Shown here one piece after another: positions 7,895 to 16,287 of a stretch of DNA of 25,625 nt. Under the pieces are notes generated by a model that saw only the letters and a list, made by a program, of their open reading frames with translations, did no database searches and was not told the origin of the DNA. This DNA comes from Candidatus Brevefilum sp. GTDB lineage: Bacteria > Chloroflexota > Anaerolineae > Anaerolineales > Anaerolineaceae. A program made the position numbers and the translations under genes. Each line of letters begins with the position of its first letter. Positions within the stretch are counted from its first letter, which is position 1. The stretch spans positions 1 through 25,625 of the forward strand of contig SKPR01000177.1 of the NCBI GenBank assembly GCA_007119455.1. The letters run 5' to 3'.

Positions 7895-8839
7895 ATGATT
7901 TTCACCCTGACACCTAATCCGAGCATTGATCGATCATTAACCATTGAGGAGATCCGGTTTAATACGGTTCTGCGCAGTCAAAACGTGCGTTTGGATTGGG
8001 GTGGAAAGGGGTTTAATGTTTCACGTGCCCTCAAGCTTTTCGATATCGATTCGCTGGCCATGGGTTGGGTTGGGGGGGGGACGGGTAAAATGCTGGCTGA
8101 TGGCCTTCAGCAACTGGGCATTCAGACTGATTTTGTGTGGGTTGACCGGGATACACGCACCAATACCATGATTATCGAAGAAGAGGGAGATTGGCATATC
8201 AAGGTTAATGAACCGGGTCCGCCCATTTCAGAAGAGGATATTGAACAACTCATTCTAAAAGTGGAAAGTTATGCCAGGAAAGATGATCTTTGGATCCTCT
8301 CCGGGAGTTTACCACCGGATGTCCCTGATAATTTTTATGCCACCCTGATCGAATTTTTAAAGACACGGGGGTCCAGGGTAATCCTCGATGCCAGCGGGAC
8401 CGCGCTGCACCATGGATATCAATCCAGACCTTACCTTGTCAAACCTAACATTTATGAAGCTTCACAGGTCGTGGGCTTTGCGATTGACGATGTGGAGGAT
8501 GCCAAGCGGGCGGCTTTGCCATTTTTACGCATGGGAATTGATTATTTTGCATTAACCATGGGTTCAACGGGTCTCCTACTCGCTTCTCAAAGCGAAATGG
8601 TCTATGCTTACCCGCCGAAGGTGAATGTTCGAAATGCTGCCGGTTCTGGCGATTCGCTCTTGGCCGGGATGATTTATGCACAAATGCAGGGGATGGACCT
8701 GGTAGAGGTCGCCCGTTGGGGTGTGGCCACCGGAACAGCCTCTGTTGAGACCGATGGTGTGAGTGAGTTCAGCCTTTCACGTATACAGGCATTATTACCT
8801 GAAGTTGTCTCAAGGACAATAAATATTATGGGGTCCTGA
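7895..8839 (+). CDS. PfkB-family sugar-phosphate kinase (1-phosphofructokinase / tagatose-6-phosphate kinase type)
   Basis: Ribokinase-fold kinase that phosphorylates a sugar phosphate, most likely fructose 1-phosphate or tagatose 6-phosphate. The start TLTPNPSIDRS (4-14) is the FruK/LacC pattern, which distinguishes this subfamily from ribokinases. Substrate loop WGGKGFNVSRAL is at 35-46, SGSLPPDVP at 136-144 and KPN at 183-185. The anion-hole/catalytic motif appears as NAAGSGDSLLAG (247-258) with Asp253 as the base. Length 314 fits. Start ATG 7895 has no visible ribosome binding site, so translation may be coupled to the gene 18 bases upstream. With the alpha-galactosidase nearby, a role in galactose/tagatose use is possible but unproven. 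Confidence 0.87.
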   Translation: MIFTLTPNPSIDRSLTIEEIRFNTVLRSQNVRLDWGGKGFNVSRALKLFDIDSLAMGWVGGGTGKMLADGLQQLGIQTDFVWVDRDTRTNTMIIEEEGDWHIKVNEPGPPISEEDIEQLILKVESYARKDDLWILSGSLPPDVPDNFYATLIEFLKTRGSRVILDASGTALHHGYQSRPYLVKPNIYEASQVVGFAIDDVEDAKRAALPFLRMGIDYFALTMGSTGLLLASQSEMVYAYPPKVNVRNAAGSGDSLLAGMIYAQMQGMDLVEVARWGVATGTASVETDGVSEFSLSRIQALLPEVVSRTINIMGS

Positions 8840-8960
8840 CGTGAATGCATTGTTTACACAGGGCAACCGCAAATTTGGAGAAAAAGCTTAACTGAGAACC
8901 CTGGATTTCTCCATGCATCGAGACCCACTTTCAGAGAAGAATTAAATGCCTTCGTCACAC

Positions 8961-8998
8961 CCCCCTGTCTTCAGCAGCAGAACTGCCTGAGCAATTAC
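8961..8998 (+). repeat. Palindromic intergenic repeat, copy B (partial or decayed)
   Basis: Only the right half is clear: CTTCAGCAGCAGAACTGC (8969-8986) followed by CTGAGCAATTAC (8987-8998), matching copies A and C in the same order. The left arm is not convincingly present; a weak resemblance (CATGCA, ACCCAC) near 8912-8928 might be its remnant. It lies between the convergent kinase and aldo/keto reductase genes. The rest of the 8840-9060 gap shows no gene. Confidence 0.65.
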
Positions 8999-9060
8999 GG
9001 TTGGAGAAAAAACTTACGAACAAATAAAATAAATTGTGTTTATAGGAAGATTTCCCCCAA

Positions 9061-9912
9061 TTAGAAGATGATTTCCAATTCAGACTGATCATTAATGATT
9101 CCTTCTTGTAATGAAGGTTCCATCGGTTTAAAGTTCGCGCAGGCTTCGAATGCTTTGTCCAAAAGACGGTAATCCCCCGGTGTACAGATGTGTGTCAGTT
9201 TCTGGGATAGCACAAAATGAATGTTTTGCTGGATGATCTCTTCATCTTCAAAAGGTGCATACCAGGTATGATAGCGATGGGGTTGTTCACCCCAGGGTTC
9301 TTTGGCAACTGACTTAATCGCCATCACGCCGACGTCTTTTTCTTCACAAATATCCAGCAGAGCCAGGGCCTGGGCCCGGTAGTCATCGTTGGCAAATAAT
9401 GTGGGGTTGATCGGAAAAACAACAGTATCAAAATCGAAGCGCGAAAGAGCTTCGATAAAAACCGTTGGTGTCTCCATCCCATGTCCGGTGATTCCAATGT
9501 ACTTCGTCAAACCCTGATCGCGCATCTCGATCACGCCTTCCAGCGCACCGTTTCTGGAAGTGCAGGTATCCAGTTCATCCATCGTTGTTACTGCATGAAG
9601 TTGATAAAGCTCAAAATGATCGGTCTGAAGGCGTTTTAATGAGTCATGAAACTCTTTCTGGGCACCCGTTTTGCTGCGTTCCATGGTTTTGCAACCCAGG
9701 AAGAAGTCTTCCCTGATGCGCGGCATCCAGGGTCCCAAGCGCGTTTCTGCGTCGCCATAACTGGGCGCAATGTCAATATGATTCACGCCAGCTCGTATGA
9801 CCTGCTCTATGACCTTATCCGCCTGGGGTTGGTCAAGTTTTCCTAACGCCACTGCACCGAAAACGGCCAATGTGCTCATGTGGTTCGTTCGACCAAAACG
9901 ACGCTTTTTCAT
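9061..9912 (-). CDS. Aldo/keto reductase family oxidoreductase
   Basis: NADPH-type oxidoreductase with a TIM-barrel fold; substrate not predictable. The start is the ATG at 9912 because GAGGAGG lies six bases upstream of it; an in-frame ATG at 9927 overlaps that site and is rejected. In this numbering the catalytic tetrad is visible as Asp47 and Tyr52 (HIDIAPSYGDAE), Lys75 (GCKTMERSK) and His106 (YQLHAV). A typical YIGITGHG stretch follows. The 283-residue length lacks the C-terminal iron-sulfur extension found in some relatives. The gene is 25 bases downstream of a small antitoxin-like gene on the same strand. Confidence 0.87.
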   Translation of the reverse strand: MKKRRFGRTNHMSTLAVFGAVALGKLDQPQADKVIEQVIRAGVNHIDIAPSYGDAETRLGPWMPRIREDFFLGCKTMERSKTGAQKEFHDSLKRLQTDHFELYQLHAVTTMDELDTCTSRNGALEGVIEMRDQGLTKYIGITGHGMETPTVFIEALSRFDFDTVVFPINPTLFANDDYRAQALALLDICEEKDVGVMAIKSVAKEPWGEQPHRYHTWYAPFEDEEIIQQNIHFVLSQKLTHICTPGDYRLLDKAFEACANFKPMEPSLQEGIINDQSELEIIF

Positions 9913-9937
9913 AATGAACCTCCTCATGGGTGAAAAA

Positions 9938-10198
9938 TTACATAACGATCATACCGCCGGGACCCTGCCTGCGTCTGAAGTTAGGCAGATCATCTTCTGT
10001 GTCTTCTTTTCTTCTCTCAGACTTTGATTCGGCCAATAATTGATCCACGATATTGATTTCTTCACGGGCTGCGCGAAAGGATTCGAGTTCTTCCAAACGG
10101 GTGATCAGCGATCGATATTCCTGTATGGACAAAAAAACGCCCACACGGCGACCGTCTTTATCGACCAGGTACTTTTCGTTTAATGACAGGTTGTTCAT
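9938..10198 (-). CDS. Small protein resembling Phd/RelB-type antitoxins, no toxin partner seen
   Basis: 86-residue protein. The N-terminal part (KYLVDKDGRRVGVFLSIQEY, about residues 9-28) resembles the DNA-binding beta-helix unit of Phd/YefM-like antitoxins, followed by a charged helix (SLITRLEELESFRAAREEI) and a disordered charged tail with RRRQGPGG. No toxin gene of the RelE, PIN, Fic or BrnT type flanks it: the neighbours are an aldo/keto reductase and an imine-reductase-like gene. It may be an orphan antitoxin or a small regulator. The family assignment is by pattern memory and moderate. ATG follows a weak GGA site. Confidence 0.6.
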   Translation of the reverse strand: MNNLSLNEKYLVDKDGRRVGVFLSIQEYRSLITRLEELESFRAAREEINIVDQLLAESKSERRKEDTEDDLPNFRRRQGPGGMIVM

Positions 10199-10382
10199 AG
10201 GTCCTATCTACTGATTGGTATTACCAGTATGGTTATGACGATTATAAATCGATCCTGTAGTGGTTTATTTTACCTTTGATAGTCGATTTTGGAAACATTG
10301 TTAATATTAGAGACAGGGGAAATGGTGAATGCTTCAAAGTTGTGAACCGCAATAATTGTTTTTCTTTTGTGTCACAGATCCA

Positions 10383-11258
10383 TTATGCCCGGTCACGTAG
10401 AACTTTGATAAAGGCAGCCATATCCTCATCGCCTAGGCCTACTTCAATCGCTTGCCTGAGGGTTGTGGCAGCATATTTCGGAAAGTCTGCATTGATTCCC
10501 GCCTCATGTGCATGTTTTAACAATCTCTCAGCGCCATCAGCCGCTACGTTCAAGCTGCCCTGGGATTCACCAAAACGCTCTTCGTTAATCCTTTTCAGTA
10601 CGTCTTGAATGGCACCACTGATGGTTTCCATATCGCTTTTTATCAACCGCTCGGCAAATTGATCAACTGCCAGGCCTTCTACCTCGCAGATGCGGGCACC
10701 ATGCAGGGCACCCAGCAGAGATCCCCATAAAACCGATCCCATGGCCCAGCCATAAGCCAGGGGTGCACTGATGTTTTCGCCCAGGTAAACAATATTACCG
10801 GCCAGGGCATATAAAAGGTCCTCACATTGTTGGTAAATGTCCTGATCCCCAGCGACAAGAATGTCGGCGTCTTGTTTCCCGATCTGATCCGGGTAAACCA
10901 TGATTTCCCCATCCAGATAAGCTGCCTGATGGCCCTTAATCCACACCTCACTCTCTCGAGCTTCTACGGGTGTGCCGCTGCTCAGCTGGATCATAACTTT
11001 GCCATTGAGGGCTTCCTGTACATTAGGTTGTGAGAGGATTTTCTGGGTCACATCATAATTCATGACACAAACGATGAAAACCGGGCTGGCTTGAATAGCT
11101 GTGGCCGGGTTATTGGCCAGTGAAGCACCTGCTTCAATGAGAGGTTCCGCTTTCGATTTTGTCCGGTTCCAGACGGTTACCTCCCAACCATCATCCAATA
11201 ATGCTTGTGCGAGGGCAGTGCCCATATTTCCTAATCCGATTACCGTAATATCACTCAT
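10383..11258 (-). CDS. NAD(P)-dependent dehydrogenase, imine reductase / 3-hydroxyisobutyrate dehydrogenase-like
   Basis: Two-domain oxidoreductase of 291 residues. The N-terminal Rossmann domain begins ITVIGLGNMGTALAQALL (4-21) with the GLGNMG dinucleotide motif, and VWNRT at strand 2 fits an NADP preference. The segment YLDGEIMVYPDQIG (about 134-147) is typical of imine reductases rather than of hydroxyacid dehydrogenases, where a different sequence and an invariant Lys occur. The helical C-terminal domain (from about 165) would form the interlocked dimer. Substrate is unknown. GAAAGG lies upstream of the ATG at somewhat long spacing. It may head a transcript with the two smaller minus-strand genes downstream, though a 184-base gap intervenes. 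Confidence 0.82.
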   Translation of the reverse strand: MSDITVIGLGNMGTALAQALLDDGWEVTVWNRTKSKAEPLIEAGASLANNPATAIQASPVFIVCVMNYDVTQKILSQPNVQEALNGKVMIQLSSGTPVEARESEVWIKGHQAAYLDGEIMVYPDQIGKQDADILVAGDQDIYQQCEDLLYALAGNIVYLGENISAPLAYGWAMGSVLWGSLLGALHGARICEVEGLAVDQFAERLIKSDMETISGAIQDVLKRINEERFGESQGSLNVAADGAERLLKHAHEAGINADFPKYAATTLRQAIEVGLGDEDMAAFIKVLRDRA

Positions 11259-11418
11259 TCAATCCCAATCCTTTCTTAAGTTTTGACCTTTAATAGCTCA
11301 TCAGGGTTGGTTTCAACAGAATATATTGGTCAATTTGCCTGTTTTGGATCGCCCTTCAGAGTAGTTTAAGCATACCTGCTTCATTTTCCAATTTCCCATA
11401 TTTTATGGAAATCAATTT

Positions 11419-11454
11419 AAAAGAAAAACTCCCCGGCCCAATCGCGCCGGGGAG
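11419..11454 (-). terminator. Intrinsic terminator of fhs
   Basis: On the minus strand the stem CTCCCCGGC/GCCGGGGAG (11446-11454 with 11429-11437) has an 8-base loop and is followed by a T-rich tract (complement of 11419-11428). Nine perfect pairs, all but two G-C, make it a strong terminator for the fhs transcript. Confidence 0.92.
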
Positions 11455-11474
11455 CTTGATATTTAGGTTGATAT

Positions 11475-13391
11475 TTATGAAAGGCCCAGGATCTGTCCGG
11501 TTTCCAGTTCAATATCAATATCATAGTATGCCGGTCGGGTGGGCAGACCAGGCATGGTGCTCATGGTGCCCAGCAGCGGATAAAGAAATCCCGCACCGAT
11601 AGACGCATTTATGGACCGGATTGGTACGGTGAACCCTTCAGGACGTCCTTTTAAGGATGGGTCATGGCTCAGGCTGAGATGTGTCTTGGCCATGCAAATC
11701 GGCAGGTTGTCGTAACCAAGCCGGGTATATTCCTCAATTTGCTTTTCAGCTTCTGGTGAATATTCAACCCCATCTGCACCGTAGATTTTCTTGGCGATGG
11801 TTTCGATCTTATCCTTGATGGAGATATCCAGGGGATAGAGGAATTTGAATTCCGATTCATTCTCGGCTGCTTTGATCACGGCTTTGCCAAGTTCAATTGA
11901 ACCGGCACCGCCTTCTTCCCAGTGGTTGGTGACGACGGCATCAACCACTTTCCCGCTTTCCATACAGGTCTTGCGGACGAGTTCAAGTTCTGCATCAGAA
12001 TCCGTGTGGAAGCGGTTGATAGCCACGACGACATTCACACCATAATGGTTGGCATTTTCAATGTGCGCCATCAGGTTTTCCATGCCTTTGCTGACCAGTT
12101 CGAGATCTTCCCGTTCATATTCAGGTGCAAGAGGTGCTCCTGCTGAAACCTTCGGGCCGCCGCCATGCATCTTGAGGGCGCGAATGGTTGCAACCATCAC
12201 TACCACATCCGGGATATTTCCGGAATAGCGGCACTTGATATCGAAGAACTTCTCCATGCCCATATCCGAGCCAAAGCCCGATTCGGTGATGACATAATCA
12301 GCCAGTTTCAAGCCAATCATATCAGCCATGATCGAGCTGTTGCCGTGGGCAATATTGGCAAAAGGTCCGGCATGCACAAACACAGGGGATCCTTCCAGCG
12401 TTTGCATCAGGGTTGGTTTGATGGTGTCCTTCATTAATACGGTGGCGGCACCTGCAACGCCAACATCCTCCACGGTGACAGGGTTGCCGTTCTTATCCAT
12501 TGCTAAGACAATACGGCCAATACGTTCCCGCATGTCCTGCAGGCTGGTGGCCAGTGCCAGAACAGCCATCAGTTCACTGGCAACGGTGATATAAAAGCTT
12601 GTTTTCAGGTTGAAATCTTTTTCCTTTGAGCCCTGACCCACGGTAATTTCCCGTAAAAGCCGGTCGTTAGTGTCCGTGGCTCTGCGCCAGGTCAGGGTAT
12701 CGCGATCAATGTCCAATCGCGCAAAGCGACGACGTTCTTCATCTGTCAGCTCATTCGGATCGGTTTTATCAATCCCAAGGTTTTTTAACCTGCCGAGCAT
12801 GCCAATCCCAAATTCACGGTTACCATCTTCGTCTGGGGGGCATAGCCGGCGGAACAGGGCCTCGTCGCTCTGATAGGTTTCGTGGTACATCCGGGTTTCG
12901 ACTGCTGCTGCAATCAGGTTGTTGGCAGCGGTGATGGCGTGGATGTCTCCGGTCAGGTGCAGATTGAACTCTTCCATGGGGATAACCTGGCTGTAACCGC
13001 CACCAGCAGCACCACCTTTGATGCCGAACGTGGGGCCCTGGCTGGGTTGGCGAATAGCTGTCAGAACACGTTTTCCCAGGTGAGCGCCTAATGCCTGGCT
13101 CAGGCCGACGGTTGTGGTGGTTTTACCTTCACCCAGCGGGGTGGGGGTAATGGCAGTTACGTCTATATATTTCCCATCGGGAACATTGCCCAATCGATCC
13201 AGGACAGCCGGGCTGACTTTAGCGATATATTTGCCATAGGGATCAAATTCTTCTGGTAACAGGCCCAGCTCTTCAGCAACGAGTGTTATCGGTTTCAATT
13301 CAGCTTCCTGTGCAATTTCAATATCTGAAGGGACAGGCGATTTGAGTTTTATCTCGGTCGGGGTGTAGGGTGTTGAGGGTTTTTTGGTCAT
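11475..13391 (-). CDS. fhs: Formate-tetrahydrofolate ligase
   Basis: ATP-dependent ligase joining formate to tetrahydrofolate to give 10-formyl-THF; in anaerobes it feeds one-carbon metabolism or the Wood-Ljungdahl methyl branch. The nucleotide loop TPTPLGEGKTTTTVG is at residues 82-96, followed by QPSQGPTFGIKGGAAGGG and HLTGDIHAITAANNL. At 638 residues it is longer than the usual bacterial enzyme of about 556. The region LGIDKTDPNELTDEE and the ending STMPGLPTRPAYYDIDIE closely recall the synthetase domain of eukaryotic C1-THF synthase (from memory). ATG follows AAAGGA at nine bases. It is monocistronic, with a -10 box upstream and a strong terminator downstream. Confidence 0.96.
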   Translation of the reverse strand: MTKKPSTPYTPTEIKLKSPVPSDIEIAQEAELKPITLVAEELGLLPEEFDPYGKYIAKVSPAVLDRLGNVPDGKYIDVTAITPTPLGEGKTTTTVGLSQALGAHLGKRVLTAIRQPSQGPTFGIKGGAAGGGYSQVIPMEEFNLHLTGDIHAITAANNLIAAAVETRMYHETYQSDEALFRRLCPPDEDGNREFGIGMLGRLKNLGIDKTDPNELTDEERRRFARLDIDRDTLTWRRATDTNDRLLREITVGQGSKEKDFNLKTSFYITVASELMAVLALATSLQDMRERIGRIVLAMDKNGNPVTVEDVGVAGAATVLMKDTIKPTLMQTLEGSPVFVHAGPFANIAHGNSSIMADMIGLKLADYVITESGFGSDMGMEKFFDIKCRYSGNIPDVVVMVATIRALKMHGGGPKVSAGAPLAPEYEREDLELVSKGMENLMAHIENANHYGVNVVVAINRFHTDSDAELELVRKTCMESGKVVDAVVTNHWEEGGAGSIELGKAVIKAAENESEFKFLYPLDISIKDKIETIAKKIYGADGVEYSPEAEKQIEEYTRLGYDNLPICMAKTHLSLSHDPSLKGRPEGFTVPIRSINASIGAGFLYPLLGTMSTMPGLPTRPAYYDIDIELETGQILGLS

Positions 13392-13428
13392 TCAGGGTCA
13401 TCCTTTCCTGTGAAAAAAGTGAGGGTTG

Positions 13429-13453
13429 ATTATAATTCCAGGTTGTCAGACAA
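13429..13453 (-). promoter_or_regulatory. Probable fhs promoter with overlapping palindrome
   Basis: On the minus strand a TATAAT (13434 to 13429) lies about 40 bases before the fhs start. Directly upstream, in the spacer, is the palindrome TTGTC-A-GACAA (13443-13453), a candidate repressor operator. The -35 box is poor, which would fit a regulated promoter. The remaining divergent region to 13664 also holds TAGAAT at 13617-13622, a possible -10 for the hydrolase gene. Confidence 0.45.
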
Positions 13454-13664
13454 ATTTCTGCTCAGCATAATTATGCCGACAATGGTCAAAAAAATCAAGA
13501 AAAATATTGTCTACCATTCGATTTTTAAGATTAGGGTTTTAGTGTTTTACAGGTATTAATTCGATAGCGAATGATAAATATTAAGAATTTTCGCTGAATC
13601 TCATTTATATGGATGGTAGAATTGTAAAAATATTTTTCATCACCATCCCCTGACGGAGAAAATA

Positions 13665-14450
13665 ATGTTCTTAGAAAATAACAAAGGTGCGGTATATTAT
13701 TCGGTCAATGGTCCTGAAAAAGCACCGCTCGTTGTTTTTACACATGGCATTACGATGGATCATACGGCTTTTGATGATCAGGTAGATGCATTACAGGGAC
13801 AATTTCAGGTACTCGTTTGGGATTTGCCAGGCCACGGTTTATCTTTTTCTCTAAACGGACCCTTCAGTTATTCACTAGCTGAAGAATGCTTGATTGGTTT
13901 ACTGGATGAGCTTGATGCTGAACAGGTAGTCACAGTAGGTGTTTCCTTAGGAGGTCAGATAAACCAATATCTGGCCCATAACCATCCTGAAAGGGTGAGT
14001 GCATTGGTTGAAGTGGGCAGCCTGGCATTACACAAAGGTTTCGGTCCATTGGCTCGTGAGATGGGAAGCCTCTATGTAAAGATGAGCAGTTTGATACCCA
14101 AGAATATGGTTTATTCATCATTTTCAAAGTCAAAAGGCGTAAAAACTAATACGCAAGCTTATCTCAAGAAACAGGCTGAAAGAATGGGAAAGGACCAATT
14201 ATTACGGATCACGAAAGACATGGTCGATGATGTGGCTGGAGGTATTTCTGACCCTGTGAAACAGCCTTTATTAATTGTTCATGGTGAGAAGGAAGCATTT
14301 TTTGTTGCCTCCCACCTGAAAAAATGGCATGATGAAACACCGGGCAGCCGTTTTGCCGTGATACCTGATGCAGGTCATGTCGCAAACATGGATAACCCGG
14401 AGTTTTTCAATAAAGTTATTGGTTCGTTTCTTGAGGAAATTTGTTTGTAA
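13665..14450 (+). CDS. Alpha/beta hydrolase
   Basis: Single-domain alpha/beta hydrolase of 261 residues with unknown substrate. The oxyanion strand is VVFTHGITMDH (23-33), the nucleophile elbow is GVSLGG with Ser94, and the catalytic His is His238 in DAGHVANMDNP. At the usual acid position the sequence reads VHGEKEAFF, so the acid would be Glu (208 or 210) instead of the common Asp. The cap region (about 125-190) is rich in Lys and Ser. There is no signal peptide, so it should be cytoplasmic. GGAG lies upstream of ATG at suitable spacing. The gene is transcribed divergently from fhs. Confidence 0.85.
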   Translation: MFLENNKGAVYYSVNGPEKAPLVVFTHGITMDHTAFDDQVDALQGQFQVLVWDLPGHGLSFSLNGPFSYSLAEECLIGLLDELDAEQVVTVGVSLGGQINQYLAHNHPERVSALVEVGSLALHKGFGPLAREMGSLYVKMSSLIPKNMVYSSFSKSKGVKTNTQAYLKKQAERMGKDQLLRITKDMVDDVAGGISDPVKQPLLIVHGEKEAFFVASHLKKWHDETPGSRFAVIPDAGHVANMDNPEFFNKVIGSFLEEICL

Positions 14451-14570
14451 CATAATACATCGCGTCTTTAAACAGACATGCTTGATAATTTGATTTCCAT
14501 TCCTCATAATAGACGGATGCCTTTCAATATGCTATCATGTTAGTGATTGTGTTTTTTAAACAGGCTAATC

Positions 14571-15239
14571 ATGCCAATTCAACGTGAACCCTCATATATA
14601 ACGCCTAATATTGAGGTCATTCATGGTCTTCGTGATGGTGAACGATTTGTGATTCGCGACCAACACCTTGTTATTGGGCGTGATGAGAGTGCTGATATTC
14701 AACTGGAATCACCTTATGTGTCACGAAATCATGCCGAGATCATCAAAGAAGGTGGTTATTGGTTTTTAATTGATCAATATAGCAAGAATGGTGTATTTAA
14801 GAATTTATCCCGAATACAACCGGGGAAAAAGGTTCGGATTAGAGAGGGAGATCACATCCGAATTGGGAGTGTATCCATTTTTACTTTCCATGATCCAGAA
14901 GCGACCATTCACGAATCGGAGTTTCATATTAAATCACTGGGCCTCTGGTTGGATCTTGCAAACCATCAGGTCTATATTTATAACCAGCGCTTGGAACCGC
15001 CGTTGTCACAGCAACAGTTTAAACTGTTACATGCCCTCATTGAAAATGAAGGGGGTGTTCTCACCAATGAAAAAATCGCTGGTGTGCTCTGGCCTCAGGC
15101 TGCAGGCGGTGTGGCAGTAGCTGCCATCGATAACGCCATCAGCCGCTTGCGATCTCGTCTGGCGGAAATTGACCCCGAACATGATTACATCAGGACGGTG
15201 CGTGGTGTGGGAAAACGCTTTATCCAACGCTCTTCATAA
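14571..15239 (+). CDS. FHA domain - OmpR-type winged-helix fusion regulator
   Basis: A 222-residue cytoplasmic regulator joining a phosphothreonine-reading FHA domain to a DNA-binding domain. The FHA part (about 12-108) shows Gly36-Arg37 (VIGRDES), SRNH at 51-54 and KNG at 72-74, the phosphopeptide-binding residues. The C-terminal part (about 122-222) is a Trans_reg_C winged helix: LSQQQFKLLHAL, recognition helix region IDNAISRLRSRL and the wing IRTVRGVGKRF. ATG at 14571 is preferred; a GTG 24 bases upstream would add eight residues with no domain. No receiver domain is present, so input likely comes from a Ser/Thr kinase encoded elsewhere. Confidence 0.87.
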   Translation: MPIQREPSYITPNIEVIHGLRDGERFVIRDQHLVIGRDESADIQLESPYVSRNHAEIIKEGGYWFLIDQYSKNGVFKNLSRIQPGKKVRIREGDHIRIGSVSIFTFHDPEATIHESEFHIKSLGLWLDLANHQVYIYNQRLEPPLSQQQFKLLHALIENEGGVLTNEKIAGVLWPQAAGGVAVAAIDNAISRLRSRLAEIDPEHDYIRTVRGVGKRFIQRSS

Positions 15240-15390
15240 TTTCGATAACCTGTTAATCATTTTTGATATCTCCACCATGCTTGGACCTAAATACCATTGA
15301 TATGTGGAGAAAGCAAAGTTAGATCGTTAGGATGTGAGCATTTTGATGGGGATTGCCAGAACAGATGAATGCAATATAATCATACCGATT

Positions 15391-16173
15391 ATGAAACGCA
15401 TCTTGCATGTTGGAGAGAAACCTATAAAATGTCGAAACCTTCTGGTCGTTCTAACCCTGGGCGTGCTGGTTTTCTTCACCGGTTGTGTATCGCTTAACCA
15501 GGAGATTATCATCCGGGAGGATGGTTCTGGTGTTTTGCAGTTTGCAGTCGGTGTGGACTCACAAGCCTATGAGCGATTCCAGTCTGAGATTCCGGAAGGT
15601 TTTGAAATGGAAAACCTTTTTGCTCCCTATGCCCTGGATGAAAATATCACAGCAGTCACTTTTGATCAGTATGAAGCTGATGGCAAGATCTGGGATGTGG
15701 TTCGCATGGAAATGGCGGATTTCATCACTGCCCAGGGCGAAAGACGTCGGATTGGGCCTGTCACCTTTTATTTTACAGAAGAAGAAGACCAATATTCATT
15801 CTTTCAATCGATCGACATGGGTGCGACCAGCTTGAATATCCCGGGAGTAAACCTGCTTGATCTGAGCCGCTCATTTTATTCGGTCCAATTAACGGCACCG
15901 CAGATCCTTGCAACCAATGGTGTTCAACCTTCGGTTGGAGTCAGCACCTGGAGCATTTCATTGGAAGAAATGCTCCAGGACGAATCAGTCACTAATCTTC
16001 GAGCCGTGTATTCTCTTGAACCGTTTGAAGGGGTCTTCATTCCGTGGGAGGTCTTATATCCCTATGTAACCATTGGGTTCCTTTCTCTGGGAGGGATCAG
16101 TGTTCTGGTGGTCATCATTTTTAACACAGCAGGTAGGAAAGAAGAAGAAACCACACTTAAATTTGACCGGTAA
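15391..16173 (+). CDS. Predicted lipoprotein with C-terminal transmembrane helix
   Basis: From ATG 15391 the protein has 260 residues. A positively charged start is followed by a hydrophobic core (NLLVVLTLGVLVFF) and the lipobox FTGC with the lipidated Cys at 32. The mature part is a beta-rich extracytoplasmic domain (EIIIREDGSGVLQFAVGVD and onward) recalling the LppM/DUF3153 type. A second hydrophobic helix (VTIGFLSLGGISVLVVII) near the end and a short charged tail anchor it again. An in-frame GTG at 15334 would give an unusually long 50-residue signal region and is not preferred. No strong ribosome binding site is seen for either start. Function unknown. Confidence 0.75.
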   Translation: MKRILHVGEKPIKCRNLLVVLTLGVLVFFTGCVSLNQEIIIREDGSGVLQFAVGVDSQAYERFQSEIPEGFEMENLFAPYALDENITAVTFDQYEADGKIWDVVRMEMADFITAQGERRRIGPVTFYFTEEEDQYSFFQSIDMGATSLNIPGVNLLDLSRSFYSVQLTAPQILATNGVQPSVGVSTWSISLEEMLQDESVTNLRAVYSLEPFEGVFIPWEVLYPYVTIGFLSLGGISVLVVIIFNTAGRKEEETTLKFDR

Positions 16174-16239
16174 GGTTGACGGATTGGTCTTCGGCATATT
16201 TTTAAACTAATTTGCATTAATCACTTACAGATTTATGCT

Positions 16240-16245
16240 TATAAT
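16240..16245 (+). promoter_or_regulatory. Probable -10 box upstream of the aldolase gene
   Basis: A perfect TATAAT, with TG two bases further upstream like an extended -10, lies 127 bases before the aldolase start. The transcript from here would carry palindromic repeat copy C in its leader. No good -35 is seen. Confidence 0.45.
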
Positions 16246-16287
16246 GATAGTGGTTGATTATGCCCGATTCATGGCTTTAAAATAAAG

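Noticed and set aside
9913..9927. Upstream ATG giving five more residues to the aldo/keto reductase
   Set aside because: This ATG is part of the GAGGAGG ribosome binding site that serves the ATG at 9912.
15269..15310. Inverted repeat TCTCCAC/GTGGAGA upstream of the lipoprotein gene
   Set aside because: Seven pairs with a 28-base loop and no T tract are not enough to call a terminator or operator.
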